Positions 53,226 to 62,510 of a stretch of 64,000 nucleotides of DNA are shown piece by piece. How positions within the stretch are numbered: position 1 is the stretch's first letter; the number at the start of each line of letters is the position of its first letter. The stretch is from NCBI GenBank assembly GCA_044507695.1, contig JBIQJD010000001.1, forward strand, positions 62,001 to 126,000. Reading direction: 5' to 3'. The DNA comes from JBIQJD01 sp044507695. Lineage in GTDB: Bacteria; Bacteroidota; Ignavibacteria; Ignavibacteriales; Ignavibacteriaceae. The notes below the pieces were generated by a model. The model had not been told where the DNA came from and ran no database searches. It saw only the letters and a program-made list of their open reading frames with translations. Both the position numbers and the translations under genes were made by a program.

Positions 53226-54347
53226 ATGAGAATTGGTATACCAAAAGACAATTTAAATGATGAAAGAAGAGTTGGTCTTGCGCCTGCCGGGGTTGATTCA
53301 CTCGTGCGCGCAGGTCATACCGTTTATGTTGAAAGCGGCGCAGGGCTTGGAAGCCATTTCAGTGATGAAGATTATATTAAAACAGGAGCGCAGATTGTTT
53401 ATAATAAAGAAGAGGTTTATATACGTTCAGAAATGATTGTGCGTGTTTCACCGCTTGCAGATGAAGTTCTTCAACTTCTACAGGAAGGACAAATTATCTT
53501 TACCGGTCTGCATCTTCCGGTTGGGAAAAAAAATACAGTTGAAACTCTATTAAAGAAAAAAAACACAGCAATCGGTTATGAATTAATTGAAGATCAAAAC
53601 GGATTGCCAATCCTTCATGCAATGAGCGAAATTGCAGGCAGACTTTCAATTCAGATTGCCGGAAAATATCTTGAAAGTTATTCCCCCGGCGGAAGAGGAA
53701 TCTTACTTGGCGGAATTACCGGAGTTGCACCTGCCGCAGTTGTAATACTTGGCGCCGGAGTTGTTGGCACAACAGCCGCCAGAACCGCTCTCGGAATTGG
53801 TGCCCAGGTTATCGTTATTGATAATGATCTCAACCGATTGAGAAAAATGGAAAGGCAATTTAACCGCAAAGTAACCACTGTAATGTCAAATCCCTATACA
53901 ATTTCACGTGGTGTAAAATTTGCTGATGTTTTAATCGGTGCAGTATTAATAAAAGGTGAAAAAACTCCGCATATTGTAACGGAGGAAATGGTAAAGCAAA
54001 TGAAAAAAGGTTCCGTAATTATTGATGCTTCAATTGATCAGGGCGGCTGTATCGAAACAAGCAGGGTTACAACAATCAGTGATCCGGTTTATCTTATGCA
54101 CGATGTTCTTCATTATTGTGTGCCTAATATGCCTGCGCTTGTTTCAAGAACTGCAAGTTACGGACTTACTAATGCATCCTTAAAATACATTCAAAATATT
54201 GCTGATAACGGATTGGCAAACGCTTTAACAGGTGATCCCGGGCTCTCAAAAGGAGTTTGTACTTATAACGGGTACTGTTCCAATGAAGCAATTGCCAATA
54301 ATTTTAATCTTGAGTACAGAAAGCTTCGTGTATTTTCAACAAACTGA
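53226..54347 (+). CDS. ald: Alanine dehydrogenase
   Basis: A 373-aa AlaDH/PNT-family enzyme that interconverts L-alanine and pyruvate + NH3 with NAD. It starts MRIGIPKDNLNDERRVGLAPAGV, with substrate-binding Arg and Lys in the usual places. It has the NAD fold VVILGAGVVGTTAARTALGIGA and the late HYCVPNMPALVSRTASYGLTNA that matches AlaDH rather than transhydrogenase. It is preceded by AAGGGAG 6 nt before the ATG. Some features diverge from classic Ald, so a related amino-acid dehydrogenase is possible. Confidence 0.85.
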   Translation: MRIGIPKDNLNDERRVGLAPAGVDSLVRAGHTVYVESGAGLGSHFSDEDYIKTGAQIVYNKEEVYIRSEMIVRVSPLADEVLQLLQEGQIIFTGLHLPVGKKNTVETLLKKKNTAIGYELIEDQNGLPILHAMSEIAGRLSIQIAGKYLESYSPGGRGILLGGITGVAPAAVVILGAGVVGTTAARTALGIGAQVIVIDNDLNRLRKMERQFNRKVTTVMSNPYTISRGVKFADVLIGAVLIKGEKTPHIVTEEMVKQMKKGSVIIDASIDQGGCIETSRVTTISDPVYLMHDVLHYCVPNMPALVSRTASYGLTNASLKYIQNIADNGLANALTGDPGLSKGVCTYNGYCSNEAIANNFNLEYRKLRVFSTN

Positions 54348-54382
54348 AACGCTGATTTTTGTTCAGATAAGAATGGAAAAAG

Positions 54383-54456
54383 CTTTCTTTTAATTCTCAA
54401 ATTTATTTCGGAATGATTTACAAGATCATTCTTAATCAAAATAAATTCTCAGAAAG
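54383..54456. repeat. Nested inverted repeat upstream of the CoA-transferase gene
   Basis: Three nested arms share one centre: CTTTCT (54383-54388) / AGAAAG (54451-54456), AATTTATTT (54400-54408) / AAATAAATT (54439-54447), and GAATGAT (54411-54417) / ATCATTC (54425-54431) with a 7-nt loop. It fills the gap between ald and the CoA-transferase ATG (54463). It may be a regulator site, a leader hairpin, or a weak terminator of ald; the T-run after the inner stem is poor. Confidence 0.5.
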
Positions 54457-54462
54457 AATATT

Positions 54463-55818
54463 ATGATCATACAAAAAGATATTTCAGCCAACATTGTGCA
54501 AACCAACTATTACAAAAATTACAGAAACAAAGTTGTTTCACCTGATGAAGCAGTTCGTGTAATCAAATCAGGTGATAACGTTTTAATTCACAGTAACTGT
54601 GCGGTTCCCGGTACATTAGTTGATGCAATGGTTAGACGGAAAGATGAACTTAAAGATGTAAAAATTTATCACGCATTATCCGTTGGTGATCTTCCTTATT
54701 TACAGCCTGGAATGGAAAATCATTTCAGGCATGTTGGATTGTTCCTTGGCCATAACAGCAGATCTGCAGTTAGTGAAGGAAGAGCAGATGTAATTCCAAT
54801 TTTTCTGCATGAAGTTCCGCTCCTTTTTACAAAAGGGTTTATAAATCTTGATGTTGCTCTAATTCATGTTTCACCGCCTGATGAACACGGCTTCTGCAGT
54901 TTTGGAGTTGAAGTAGGACTTACAAAATCTCCCGCAGAAAAAGCTAAAATTATAATTGCACAGGTAAATCCCAATATGCCGCGTGTACTGGGAGATAGTT
55001 TCATTCACATAAGTAAAATAAAATATTTTGTTGAGATTGAAGAAGAGATAAGGGAACTGCCGCAGGGAGAAAAAAATATTCCCGCTGAACAGGCAGAGAT
55101 TTATAAAAAAATCGGCAGCCATATTGCAGATTTAATTGAAGATGGTTCAACACTTCAGCTCGGTATTGGCGCAATTCCGGATGCAGTTTTAAAATTCCTG
55201 CATGATAAAAAAGCACTGGGTATTCATTCAGAAATGTTTTCTGATGGAGTTATTGAACTTGTTGAAAACGGAATTATAACGAATGAGATGAAAACACTTC
55301 ATCCCGGAAAAATGGTGGCGGGATTTGTACTAGGAACTTCACGCCTGTATAAATTCATAAACAATAATCCATCAATTGAATTTCATCCGCAGGAGTATGT
55401 GAATGATCCTTTTGTAATTGCAAAGAATAACAAAATGGTTGCAATTAATTCTGCAATAGAAGTTGATATTACGGGCCAGGTTTGTTCCGATTCAATAGGA
55501 ACAAAATTGTACAGCGGATTTGGCGGGCAGGTAGATTTTATACGCGGTGCAGCACGTTCCGAGGGAGGCAGGCCAATAATTGCTCTTCCATCAGTTACTA
55601 AAAACGGCAGCTCTTCCAAGATAGTAGCACAACTGAAACCTGGTGCTGGTGTTGTTACTAACCGTGCCGATGTACACTATATCGTTACAGAATATGGTTC
55701 AGCACAGCTTTTCGGAAAGTCCCTACGTGAACGTGTTTATGCACTTATTAATATTGCTCACCCTGATTTTAGAGAAGATTTATTAAAATACGCACGTGAG
55801 CAAAAATATATTAATTAA
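54463..55818 (+). CDS. Acetyl-CoA hydrolase/CoA-transferase family protein
   Basis: A 451-aa class I CoA-transferase of the Cat2/AbfT/acetyl-CoA hydrolase type. It has the N-terminal KSGDNVLIHSNCAVPGTLVDAM, LIHVSPPDEHGFCSFG, the catalytic Glu in LGIHSEMFSDGVIELVENG and the C-terminal YIVTEYGSAQLFGKSLRERVYALI. It moves CoA between a short acid such as 4-hydroxybutyrate, butyrate, propionate or succinate and acetyl-CoA; which acid is not evident. A long inverted repeat lies in its leader. A fermentative role alongside alanine dehydrogenase is plausible. Confidence 0.88.
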   Translation: MIIQKDISANIVQTNYYKNYRNKVVSPDEAVRVIKSGDNVLIHSNCAVPGTLVDAMVRRKDELKDVKIYHALSVGDLPYLQPGMENHFRHVGLFLGHNSRSAVSEGRADVIPIFLHEVPLLFTKGFINLDVALIHVSPPDEHGFCSFGVEVGLTKSPAEKAKIIIAQVNPNMPRVLGDSFIHISKIKYFVEIEEEIRELPQGEKNIPAEQAEIYKKIGSHIADLIEDGSTLQLGIGAIPDAVLKFLHDKKALGIHSEMFSDGVIELVENGIITNEMKTLHPGKMVAGFVLGTSRLYKFINNNPSIEFHPQEYVNDPFVIAKNNKMVAINSAIEVDITGQVCSDSIGTKLYSGFGGQVDFIRGAARSEGGRPIIALPSVTKNGSSSKIVAQLKPGAGVVTNRADVHYIVTEYGSAQLFGKSLRERVYALINIAHPDFREDLLKYAREQKYIN

Positions 55819-55869
55819 ATAAGTTTAAACATTCATTTTAATTTTGATTTAATAATTAATCAGGAATCT

Positions 55870-56559
55870 ATGGTTGCTGTTATTGGAGATATACACGGAT
55901 GCTACAACACACTTGTTGAACTGGTTAAAAAAATTCGTGAAAAATATCACGCCATTCAGCTTTACTGCGTAGGAGATCTTGTAGACAGGGGAAATTTTAG
56001 TTATGAAGTAATTGAATTTATTATTACTGAAAATATCCGCTTTACACCCGGCAATCATGATTATATGTTTTATCATTTCATAAAAGAACCGCAAAGCCAG
56101 CTTGGAAGAGCATGGCTTTATAATGGTTCTGAACCCACAATCTCATCTTACGAAAACAGGCTTGAAAAATTAACCGAACATCTTGATGCAATAATCAGTG
56201 CGCCGCTTTTCATAAATTTAAATGATTGTTTTATATCCCATGCAGGAATCTCACAATTTTACAGAAGCAGAATTCCACAATATTTATTTGATGATCATGA
56301 TGCACTTGATACAATTCTTAAAAAAGATGTTGGAAATGAACATGGAATTCTCTGGACGCGTGATAAATTAATTAATATCGGCAAACTTCAGGTGGTGGGG
56401 CATACTCGGCAGGAGGAAATTAATTTTTCAAAATCCGGAAATGCGCTCTACATTGATACTTCCGTTTACACGGGAAATAAATTAAGCGCCGCTATTATTG
56501 ATAATGGAGAAGTTGTAGAGAGTTTTTCAGTTCCAACTTTTATTAAAGATATAGATTAA
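55870..56559 (+). CDS. PPP-family serine/threonine phosphatase-like metallophosphoesterase
   Basis: A 229-aa phosphoesterase with all PPP metal motifs in order: GDIHGCYNTL (Asp, His), GDLVDRG (Asp), GNHDYMF (Asn, His), SHAG (His) and VVGHT (His). The set and size match bacterial PrpA/PrpE- and lambda-type Ser/Thr phosphatases; a diadenosine tetraphosphatase is a less likely alternative. It may reverse phosphorylation by the PEGA-domain kinase encoded 3 kb downstream (inference). It is transcribed rightward, converging with the deaminase gene 25 nt away. Confidence 0.88.
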   Translation: MVAVIGDIHGCYNTLVELVKKIREKYHAIQLYCVGDLVDRGNFSYEVIEFIITENIRFTPGNHDYMFYHFIKEPQSQLGRAWLYNGSEPTISSYENRLEKLTEHLDAIISAPLFINLNDCFISHAGISQFYRSRIPQYLFDDHDALDTILKKDVGNEHGILWTRDKLINIGKLQVVGHTRQEEINFSKSGNALYIDTSVYTGNKLSAAIIDNGEVVESFSVPTFIKDID

Positions 56560-56583
56560 TCAATTTCTTAAATGAAAATTAAA

Positions 56584-57021
56584 TTAAAGTTCTCCGATAT
56601 CTTCATACCAAAGTTCCGGATTATGGGCAATAAATTCTTCCATCATCTTTATGCATTCTTCATTTTCAAGATCAATAACTTCAACACCATGTGCCCGCAT
56701 AAAATCTACTGCTCCGCCAAAAGTTTTTGACTCACCAACCACAACTTTGGGAATACCAAATTGAACTACAGCGCCGGCACACAAAAAACACGGCATTAAA
56801 GTGGAATAAAGAACTGTATCCTTGTAGCTGCCGATTCGTCCTGCATTCATAAGGCAGTCAATCTCTGCATGCACCATCGGATTGTTTTCCTGAACGCGTT
56901 TATTGTGTCCGCCGGAAATTATTTTTCCATTACGGACCAGAATGGAGCCTATAGGAATTCCGCCTTCTGCCAGCCCTTTTTTAGCTTCATTAATTGCTTC
57001 AAGTAAGAATTTATCTTCCAT
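56584..57021 (-). CDS. Yeast Fcy1-type cytosine deaminase
   Basis: A 145-aa zinc deaminase of the CDA fold. Zinc ligands and proton donor are His51-Ala-Glu53 and Cys78-x2-Cys81. Residues matching the yeast cytosine deaminase pocket are kept: Asn40 (yeast Asn51, same 11-residue distance to the zinc His), GGIPIG, YGIP-like FGIPKVVVGE, and the C-terminal Trp138 and Asp141 in WYEDIGE (yeast WFEDIGE). This points to cytosine to uracil conversion rather than tRNA adenosine or guanine deamination. It reads leftward, upstream of a 174-nt non-coding gap. Confidence 0.85.
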   Translation of the reverse strand: MEDKFLLEAINEAKKGLAEGGIPIGSILVRNGKIISGGHNKRVQENNPMVHAEIDCLMNAGRIGSYKDTVLYSTLMPCFLCAGAVVQFGIPKVVVGESKTFGGAVDFMRAHGVEVIDLENEECIKMMEEFIAHNPELWYEDIGEL

Positions 57022-57234
57022 AAGAATAATAATTTATTTGAAAGTATGATGAAAATATCACCGCTTTAGGTTGAATTATATTAATATTTTCCTAAAAATA
57101 AAAAAATATTATCAATCAGACCTTCAACTGCCTTGAAATTTTACTTTGTATTTCATCAATTTGTATTTGGCTATAATTTGTTAAATTAAGTTTAAATGCA
57201 TACTGGCACGGCGTATATTTTTAAGAGGAGTTTG

Positions 57235-58236
57235 TTGAACATAAAACCTTCTATATGCAATTTTTTCGCAGCCGTAAAGCCGGCATTCTTTCTGTTTATT
57301 CCAGTAATATTTTTATCTTGTGAAGCGCCGAGGAGCAATCCTATTGATCCAATGAACGGAATCAACTCAAATCTGGCTTCAATTGAAGGAACTGTAAGAA
57401 CGCTGAGCATTCCTTACATACCGTTAAAAGGAGCCAGGGTAATTTGGGTTCCGGGAAATTTATTTCTTCAAACGGATGAAGAAGGAAAATTTCTAATTCA
57501 AAATATTCAACCGGACGATGGATTATTGATTATTGAAAAGGAAGGATATTTATCAGATACAATTCGGGTTTTATGGGAAAACTCAAAAAAAATTTCAAAA
57601 GATGTAAATCTGAATAAATTGCCTGAGCTTGATAGTATTTCTGTTTATACTGTTATAATTAATCAAACTGCACCGGAAATTAATCATCAGCTTTTTATTA
57701 TTGCAAAAATATCAGATGCTGATAATGATATTGATTCAGTGCAGGTAAGAAGTGATCCTCTTAATATTGAAAAAACAATGAACTATGATGTGGATAAAAA
57801 ATCTTACAAAGTAAATTTTGTTTTATCTGAATTAAAAATAAATGATTTAGAGGAAATTACAGGCCATGAATTCGATATAATCGTTAATGATATTTTTGGA
57901 AACACTTTTAAAATCGGGAGTGAAAAAGTTTCACGTGTAATTAAAAATCAGGTTAATATCATTTCTCCTGCAAACGGCAGTGTAGCTGATTCATTACCTG
58001 AACTAAAATGGGATAGATTTTCATCGGGCTATTTTTTTAATTACACGATTGAAATATATACCAATGATCCTGCTGATGCGCAGCTTGCAGCAAGAATATC
58101 GGGAATATCAAAAGATTCCACATCCTATAAACTTAATCAGCCATTACCGGCAAATGAATATTTTTGGGTTCTGTGGATAGTTGATGAATTTTATAATCGG
58201 TCCAGATCTAAACCGGCAACATTTGTAGTACTATAA
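57235..58236 (+). CDS. Lipoprotein with a carboxypeptidase-regulatory-like domain
   Basis: About 333 aa from TTG 57235, where AAGAGGAG lies just upstream and a normal lipoprotein signal (IFLSC) results. An in-frame ATG at 57196 would add 13 residues without a ribosome-binding site. A beta-sandwich of CarboxypepD_reg type (about residues 50-125: IEGTVRTLSIPYIPLKGARVIW, then EEGKFLIQNIQPDDGLLIIEKEGYL) is followed by two further beta domains, the last Fn3-like. It is probably an outer-membrane-associated protein of unknown role. It precedes the sigma-54 activator by 17 nt. Confidence 0.78.
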   Translation: MNIKPSICNFFAAVKPAFFLFIPVIFLSCEAPRSNPIDPMNGINSNLASIEGTVRTLSIPYIPLKGARVIWVPGNLFLQTDEEGKFLIQNIQPDDGLLIIEKEGYLSDTIRVLWENSKKISKDVNLNKLPELDSISVYTVIINQTAPEINHQLFIIAKISDADNDIDSVQVRSDPLNIEKTMNYDVDKKSYKVNFVLSELKINDLEEITGHEFDIIVNDIFGNTFKIGSEKVSRVIKNQVNIISPANGSVADSLPELKWDRFSSGYFFNYTIEIYTNDPADAQLAARISGISKDSTSYKLNQPLPANEYFWVLWIVDEFYNRSRSKPATFVVL

Positions 58237-58253
58237 TTTTTTGTAAAGATAAG

Positions 58254-59744
58254 ATGGAAATAAATACTTCAGAAAACATTGAAAAGATTAAACTGATTGG
58301 TAAAGAGCAATTTGAAACTCTCTATCAGATCAGCCGCACGCTTAATTCCGCAGTTTACGAAGATGCTTTAATAAGTGATACTCTTGATTTAATAATTAAC
58401 GTGCTTCAGGCTGAACGCGGATTGTTCGTGAAATATGACAGCGAGACTTCAAACTTTTCAATTATTGCCGCAAGAAATATTCAGCGGGAATCAATCGAAG
58501 ATTTATCGGAATTTTCTTCGGGTATTTTGCAAAGAGTAATTGAAACAAAACAGCCAAGCTTGTATCACGATGTTCAAAATGATCCGCTTGTTTCACAGTT
58601 TGAAAGTATTCAGATTCATAATATTAAATCTGTTCTTGGTGTTCCGATAATCCGAAACGATTCTGTTTGGGGAGTAATTCTTGTTGACAGCAGAATGAAC
58701 AGAAAAGAGTTCACGGAAGAAAACCTGATCTTCCTTGATTTCTTTTCAAATCTTGTTTCACTTGCACTTGATAAGATTATCCGGTATGAAGAACTGCAGG
58801 ATGAGAATTTAATTCTTCGGAACCAGCTTCAGGCAACAAAGCAAATTCCGGAATTGATCGGCCAAAGTGATGCAATGGAAAAGCTTGCGGTCCTGATTCA
58901 TAAAGTGGCAAGAACAGATGCAACTGTTTTACTTTTAGGTGAAAGCGGAACAGGAAAAGAACTTGTTGCACGTGCAATTCATACTTTAAGCAACAGAAGC
59001 GATAAACCATATCTTGCACAATTCTGCGGTTCTATTCCCGATACACTTCTTGAAAGCGAATTATTCGGTTACAAAAAAGGCGCCTTTACAGGAGCAAATT
59101 CGGATAAGAAAGGGTTATTTGAAGTTGCAACTAACGGCACTTTTTTCCTCGATGAAATTGCAGATATTTCACTCGCCTTACAAGCAAAGCTTCTTAGAGT
59201 TCTGCAGAACAGAGAAATAATGCGTCTCGGAGATACACAGGTAATTAAGGTTGATGTTAGAGTAATTGCCGCAACAAACAAAGATCTTAAACAGCTTGTT
59301 AAAGATCAGCAATTCCGTGAGGACCTTTTCTACAGGCTTAATGTATTTCCGATTAAAGTTCCGCCGCTGCGTGAAAGACGAGGAGATATTCCTCTGCTTG
59401 TAAAACATTTCATTAAAAAATTTTCAGATAAAAATATTCATGTAAGTTTCAGTGCAATGCGTATGCTTGAAGAGTATACCTGGCCCGGAAATGTAAGGCA
59501 GCTTGAAAATGTACTTCAGCGGGCTTTGATACTTTGTGAAGGAGATAAACTTTTACCCGAACACATTGTAATTGAAGAAGATAACGAAGATGTTAGTTTT
59601 ACAGGTACCTTAAAAGAGTTTGAAAAAATGCTTCTTCTTAAAAGATTAAAAGAGTATGACGGCAATCGTACAATCACAGCCAAATCACTCGGAGTTTCTG
59701 TTAGGTGGGTTCAGCTTAAACTAAAGGAAATGAATATTCAGTAA
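58254..59744 (+). CDS. GAF-domain sigma-54-dependent transcriptional activator
   Basis: A 496-aa bacterial enhancer-binding protein. The N-terminal GAF domain (about residues 20-175) senses an unknown signal. The AAA+ domain has Walker A GESGTGKE (229-236), the sigma-54-contacting GAFTGA (276-281), Walker B GTFFLDEIA and the arginine finger segment REDLFYRLNVFPI. A C-terminal Fis-type helix-turn-helix ends SLGVSVRWVQLKLKEM. It lacks a receiver domain, so it is not a standard response regulator. Its stop is followed at once by the start of the Ser/Thr kinase gene, suggesting a shared pathway. Confidence 0.93.
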   Translation: MEINTSENIEKIKLIGKEQFETLYQISRTLNSAVYEDALISDTLDLIINVLQAERGLFVKYDSETSNFSIIAARNIQRESIEDLSEFSSGILQRVIETKQPSLYHDVQNDPLVSQFESIQIHNIKSVLGVPIIRNDSVWGVILVDSRMNRKEFTEENLIFLDFFSNLVSLALDKIIRYEELQDENLILRNQLQATKQIPELIGQSDAMEKLAVLIHKVARTDATVLLLGESGTGKELVARAIHTLSNRSDKPYLAQFCGSIPDTLLESELFGYKKGAFTGANSDKKGLFEVATNGTFFLDEIADISLALQAKLLRVLQNREIMRLGDTQVIKVDVRVIAATNKDLKQLVKDQQFREDLFYRLNVFPIKVPPLRERRGDIPLLVKHFIKKFSDKNIHVSFSAMRMLEEYTWPGNVRQLENVLQRALILCEGDKLLPEHIVIEEDNEDVSFTGTLKEFEKMLLLKRLKEYDGNRTITAKSLGVSVRWVQLKLKEMNIQ

Positions 59745-61274
59745 ATGTCTCATACTTCCACAGAAATATTGTTTGATAAATTTGAAGTGTTAGAGTGTCT
59801 TAAAAAAGATGCGCATACTTCTGTTTATATTGCAAACCATATTTATCTTGGCAAAAAAATAATTCTAAAAACTCTTGATACAGATAATCTTTCCGATAAA
59901 ACAATTCTTGAAAGATTTAAAAGAGAAGCAAAAATTCTTGCACGGCTTGATCATCCTAATCTTATAAAAGTTCTTGATTTTGGAACTTACTCTCACCACT
60001 TCTACATTTCATTTGAATATTTTGAAAGCCGCAATCTGCGTGATGTAATCAGGAATAATAATTTATCAGTTGAAGAAAAAAATCAACTCATCATTCAACT
60101 GCTTAAAGCATTAAACATTGCTCACCAAACACAGATTGTTCACAGGGATATAAAACCGGAAAACATTTTAGTTAATGATAATCTTGAATTGAAGATTGCG
60201 GATTTCGGACTTGCACTTGTTCAGGATGATACTTCACTTACACAAAAATCATCAATAGTTGGTACGCCGAGTTACATGTCTCCCGAGCAAATCAGAGGGG
60301 AAGTATTGACACCACAATCGGATTTATTTTCAGCCGGTATTGTTTGTTATGAGTTATTCACGGGAAAGAATCCGCTTGTTGGAAAAGATTTAAGCGGTAC
60401 AATAAATAATATTTTGAATTTTGATGAAGCTAAACTGGTTGAACTTGAAAATATAGATAACCCTTCAAAACTTTTAATAAGTTCAATGCTAAAAAAGAAT
60501 AAAGCGGCAAGATTAAAGTCTGCATCAGATGGATTAAGCATGTTCGGAATAAATGCAACTGTTTATGATCTGCCGAAGGATGATATTGAACTTACATTTT
60601 TCAGAAGAAGAAATAATCTACTGCTTATAGGAATTCCGGTAATAATAATTTTGCTTATTTCTCTCTGGATGTTTGCAAAAGATAGCCCGCTAATTAATTT
60701 TTCATCAAAAGAACCTATGCTGCAAACTGATTCAACTTTTTTATTTTCACCTGATCAGGAACAAACTGCTGTGAATACAGAAGAGGAACCTCCGGTTGAA
60801 ACAAAAAAAGAGAGCAGGGAAGAAGATGCGGCAACTGCTGCTTTACCCGGCATGATGAAGGTAGAAGTTTTTCCATGGGCGTATGTTGAAGTGGATGGAA
60901 AAGATTACGGTGCAACTCCTTTGAAAGAACCAATCTCTGTGCCTGCCGGAAGGCATACAATTAAATTAACACATCCTGAATTTCCGGTTTACACGAGAAG
61001 ACTGAGAGTAAGAGCAGGGGAAGAACATAGTTTAAAAATTAATTTTAATGAGCTAGTTGGATATCTTGAATGTAAGGTTGAGCCGTGGGGCGATGTTTAT
61101 ATTAACAATGTTTTTAAAGGAACAACTCCAATTAAACCAATTGTGCTTCTGCCGGGCAGTTATTTGTTAACAGTTACAAATCCCGCTTTTGGAAAAAGTG
61201 AAAAGCGTATCAGAATTTCTGAAAAAGAAACCACTACTTTCGAACTGAATTTTAAAACAGATCTGAGTAAATAA
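59745..61274 (+). CDS. Membrane Ser/Thr protein kinase with two PEGA domains
   Basis: A 509-aa protein: a cytoplasmic Hanks-type kinase (about residues 10-270), one transmembrane helix (about 285-305), a polar linker, then two extracytoplasmic PEGA domains (about 370-430 and 440-505, each with a G-x-T-P-(L/I)-K turn). The catalytic core is intact: Lys42, Glu61, HRDIKPEN (Asp135) and DFG (Asp153). The glycine-rich loop is not: residues 19-28 read LKKDAHTSVY with none of the three usual glycines. It directly abuts the sigma-54 activator, which may be its target or partner (inference). Confidence 0.9.
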   Translation: MSHTSTEILFDKFEVLECLKKDAHTSVYIANHIYLGKKIILKTLDTDNLSDKTILERFKREAKILARLDHPNLIKVLDFGTYSHHFYISFEYFESRNLRDVIRNNNLSVEEKNQLIIQLLKALNIAHQTQIVHRDIKPENILVNDNLELKIADFGLALVQDDTSLTQKSSIVGTPSYMSPEQIRGEVLTPQSDLFSAGIVCYELFTGKNPLVGKDLSGTINNILNFDEAKLVELENIDNPSKLLISSMLKKNKAARLKSASDGLSMFGINATVYDLPKDDIELTFFRRRNNLLLIGIPVIIILLISLWMFAKDSPLINFSSKEPMLQTDSTFLFSPDQEQTAVNTEEEPPVETKKESREEDAATAALPGMMKVEVFPWAYVEVDGKDYGATPLKEPISVPAGRHTIKLTHPEFPVYTRRLRVRAGEEHSLKINFNELVGYLECKVEPWGDVYINNVFKGTTPIKPIVLLPGSYLLTVTNPAFGKSEKRIRISEKETTTFELNFKTDLSK

Positions 61275-61314
61275 ATTCTTTAAACTGAATTTTGCTCCTA
61301 TCCACCAACAAAAA

Positions 61315-62139
61315 ATGCAGATGATAAAATTTACTCTGTTATTGTTTCTTCTATTTCCATTTACCGGTTTAGCACAGGATGAAAATATTCTGCAGGATAT
61401 AAGCAGGAAATTCGAATCATTTAAATATGACAGCGTAATTACAACAGCAGATAGTCTGCTTTCACTGCCGGATAATTTATCCGATGAGACATTGGTTGAA
61501 ATATACAGGATGAAAGGAATATCTCATTTCTCCCTTGATCAAAATAAACTCGCCGAAGAAAGTTTCCTTGAAATTTTAGAAATTGATTCTACATTTAATC
61601 TTGATTCAGCCAAGACTTCTCCTAAAATAATTTCATTCTTTAATGAAACAAGAAAAGAATTTAAACAGCAGGAATTAGCTGAAATCTTAAAAGAGCAAGC
61701 TGCCGATACAGTTTATGTCATTCAAAAAATTCCTGATCCGGAAATTGAAGAAAAGATTAAAGGTGCATTATACCGTTCGATTCTTTTACCGGGATTAGGG
61801 CAATTGTATTTAAACAATAATTTTAAAAACTGGTTTACTTCTGTTCTTAGTTCAGCTTCACTTGTTTCATCATTATATTTTATTTTTGATACAGAAACAA
61901 AAAGAGAAGGTTATGCTAACGAAACCAATGTAAGCAGAGTTGCAGCAAAGTATGATGAATATAATTCAGCTTATAAGAATAGGAATCTTTCTTTGATTGC
62001 TTTTGCAGCCCTGTGGATTTATTCTCAAATAGATCTTTTATTTTTTACAGATTTCAGTTCGTCTGAAAATGAAGATCAAATCAATATTAAATATGCTGAA
62101 CCGGGAGGAATTCAACTCAATTTTAATCTTCCATTTTGA
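61315..62139 (+). CDS. Secreted/membrane protein with TPR-like helices and DUF5683-like domain
   Basis: A 274-aa protein. The signal peptide ends near GLAQ. A helical TPR-like part (about residues 25-110) comes next, then a segment GALYRSILLPGLGQLYLNN followed by two hydrophobic helices (about 175-195 and 228-245). The pattern of small residues then PGLGQ and W is that of DUF5683. It is likely inserted in the membrane with periplasmic repeats. A second ATG (61321) two codons in is equally possible. It follows the kinase gene by 40 nt and is the last rightward gene before the structured non-coding region. Confidence 0.72.
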   Translation: MQMIKFTLLLFLLFPFTGLAQDENILQDISRKFESFKYDSVITTADSLLSLPDNLSDETLVEIYRMKGISHFSLDQNKLAEESFLEILEIDSTFNLDSAKTSPKIISFFNETRKEFKQQELAEILKEQAADTVYVIQKIPDPEIEEKIKGALYRSILLPGLGQLYLNNNFKNWFTSVLSSASLVSSLYFIFDTETKREGYANETNVSRVAAKYDEYNSAYKNRNLSLIAFAALWIYSQIDLLFFTDFSSSENEDQINIKYAEPGGIQLNFNLPF

Positions 62140-62381
62140 ATACACCGAATAATATTCTCACCTCCGAAAAAATTGCCCGATATCACAAATCAAAAGTGCA
62201 TTTGAAGCCCTGTTTATCAAATATTCTTTGGCATTCATATTGATTATTAAAAATGGTGAAATGCAGATTTGTGCTTAATTGATTAAGTATTGACTGCATA
62301 AATTATTGCACTTAAAAATTAGATTTCAATTGAAACAACTTTACTGGCGGCAAGTTAAACCCATAAGAATTTTTTGAAGCT

Positions 62382-62510
62382 CTAATTTATATTTTTCTCC
62401 GAGATATAATTTAGAATTATCATTGGCAAAGTTGTTCCCTCAGACAAAGCCAATGATCCCCCTTCCCGAAAGGGACGGGGGTCATGCCTCCCGGAGTTAA
62501 TCCGGGAGGT
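62382..62510 (+). repeat. Structured element, copy 1
   Basis: Four hairpins in order. (A) CTAATTTATA (62382-62391) / TATAATTTAG (62405-62414), one mismatch, with 13-nt loop TTTTTCTCCGAGA. (B) ATCATTGGC (62419-62427) / GCCAATGAT (62449-62457), enclosing TTGTT/GACAA with loop CCCTCA (62432-62447). (C) CCCCC (62458-62462) / GGGGG (62477-62481), with inner TCCC-GAAA-GGGA. (D) CCTCCCGG (62487-62494) / CCGGGAGG (62502-62509), followed by TTTATTATAT. Loops A and B recur exactly in copy 2 while several stem bases differ. The + strand is assumed from hairpin D and its tail. Confidence 0.7.

Noticed and set aside
57172..57177. TATAAT box upstream of the CarboxypepD_reg-like lipoprotein
   Set aside because: A good -10 match, but no -35 or -33 element at a suitable distance; not enough to call a promoter in AT-rich DNA.
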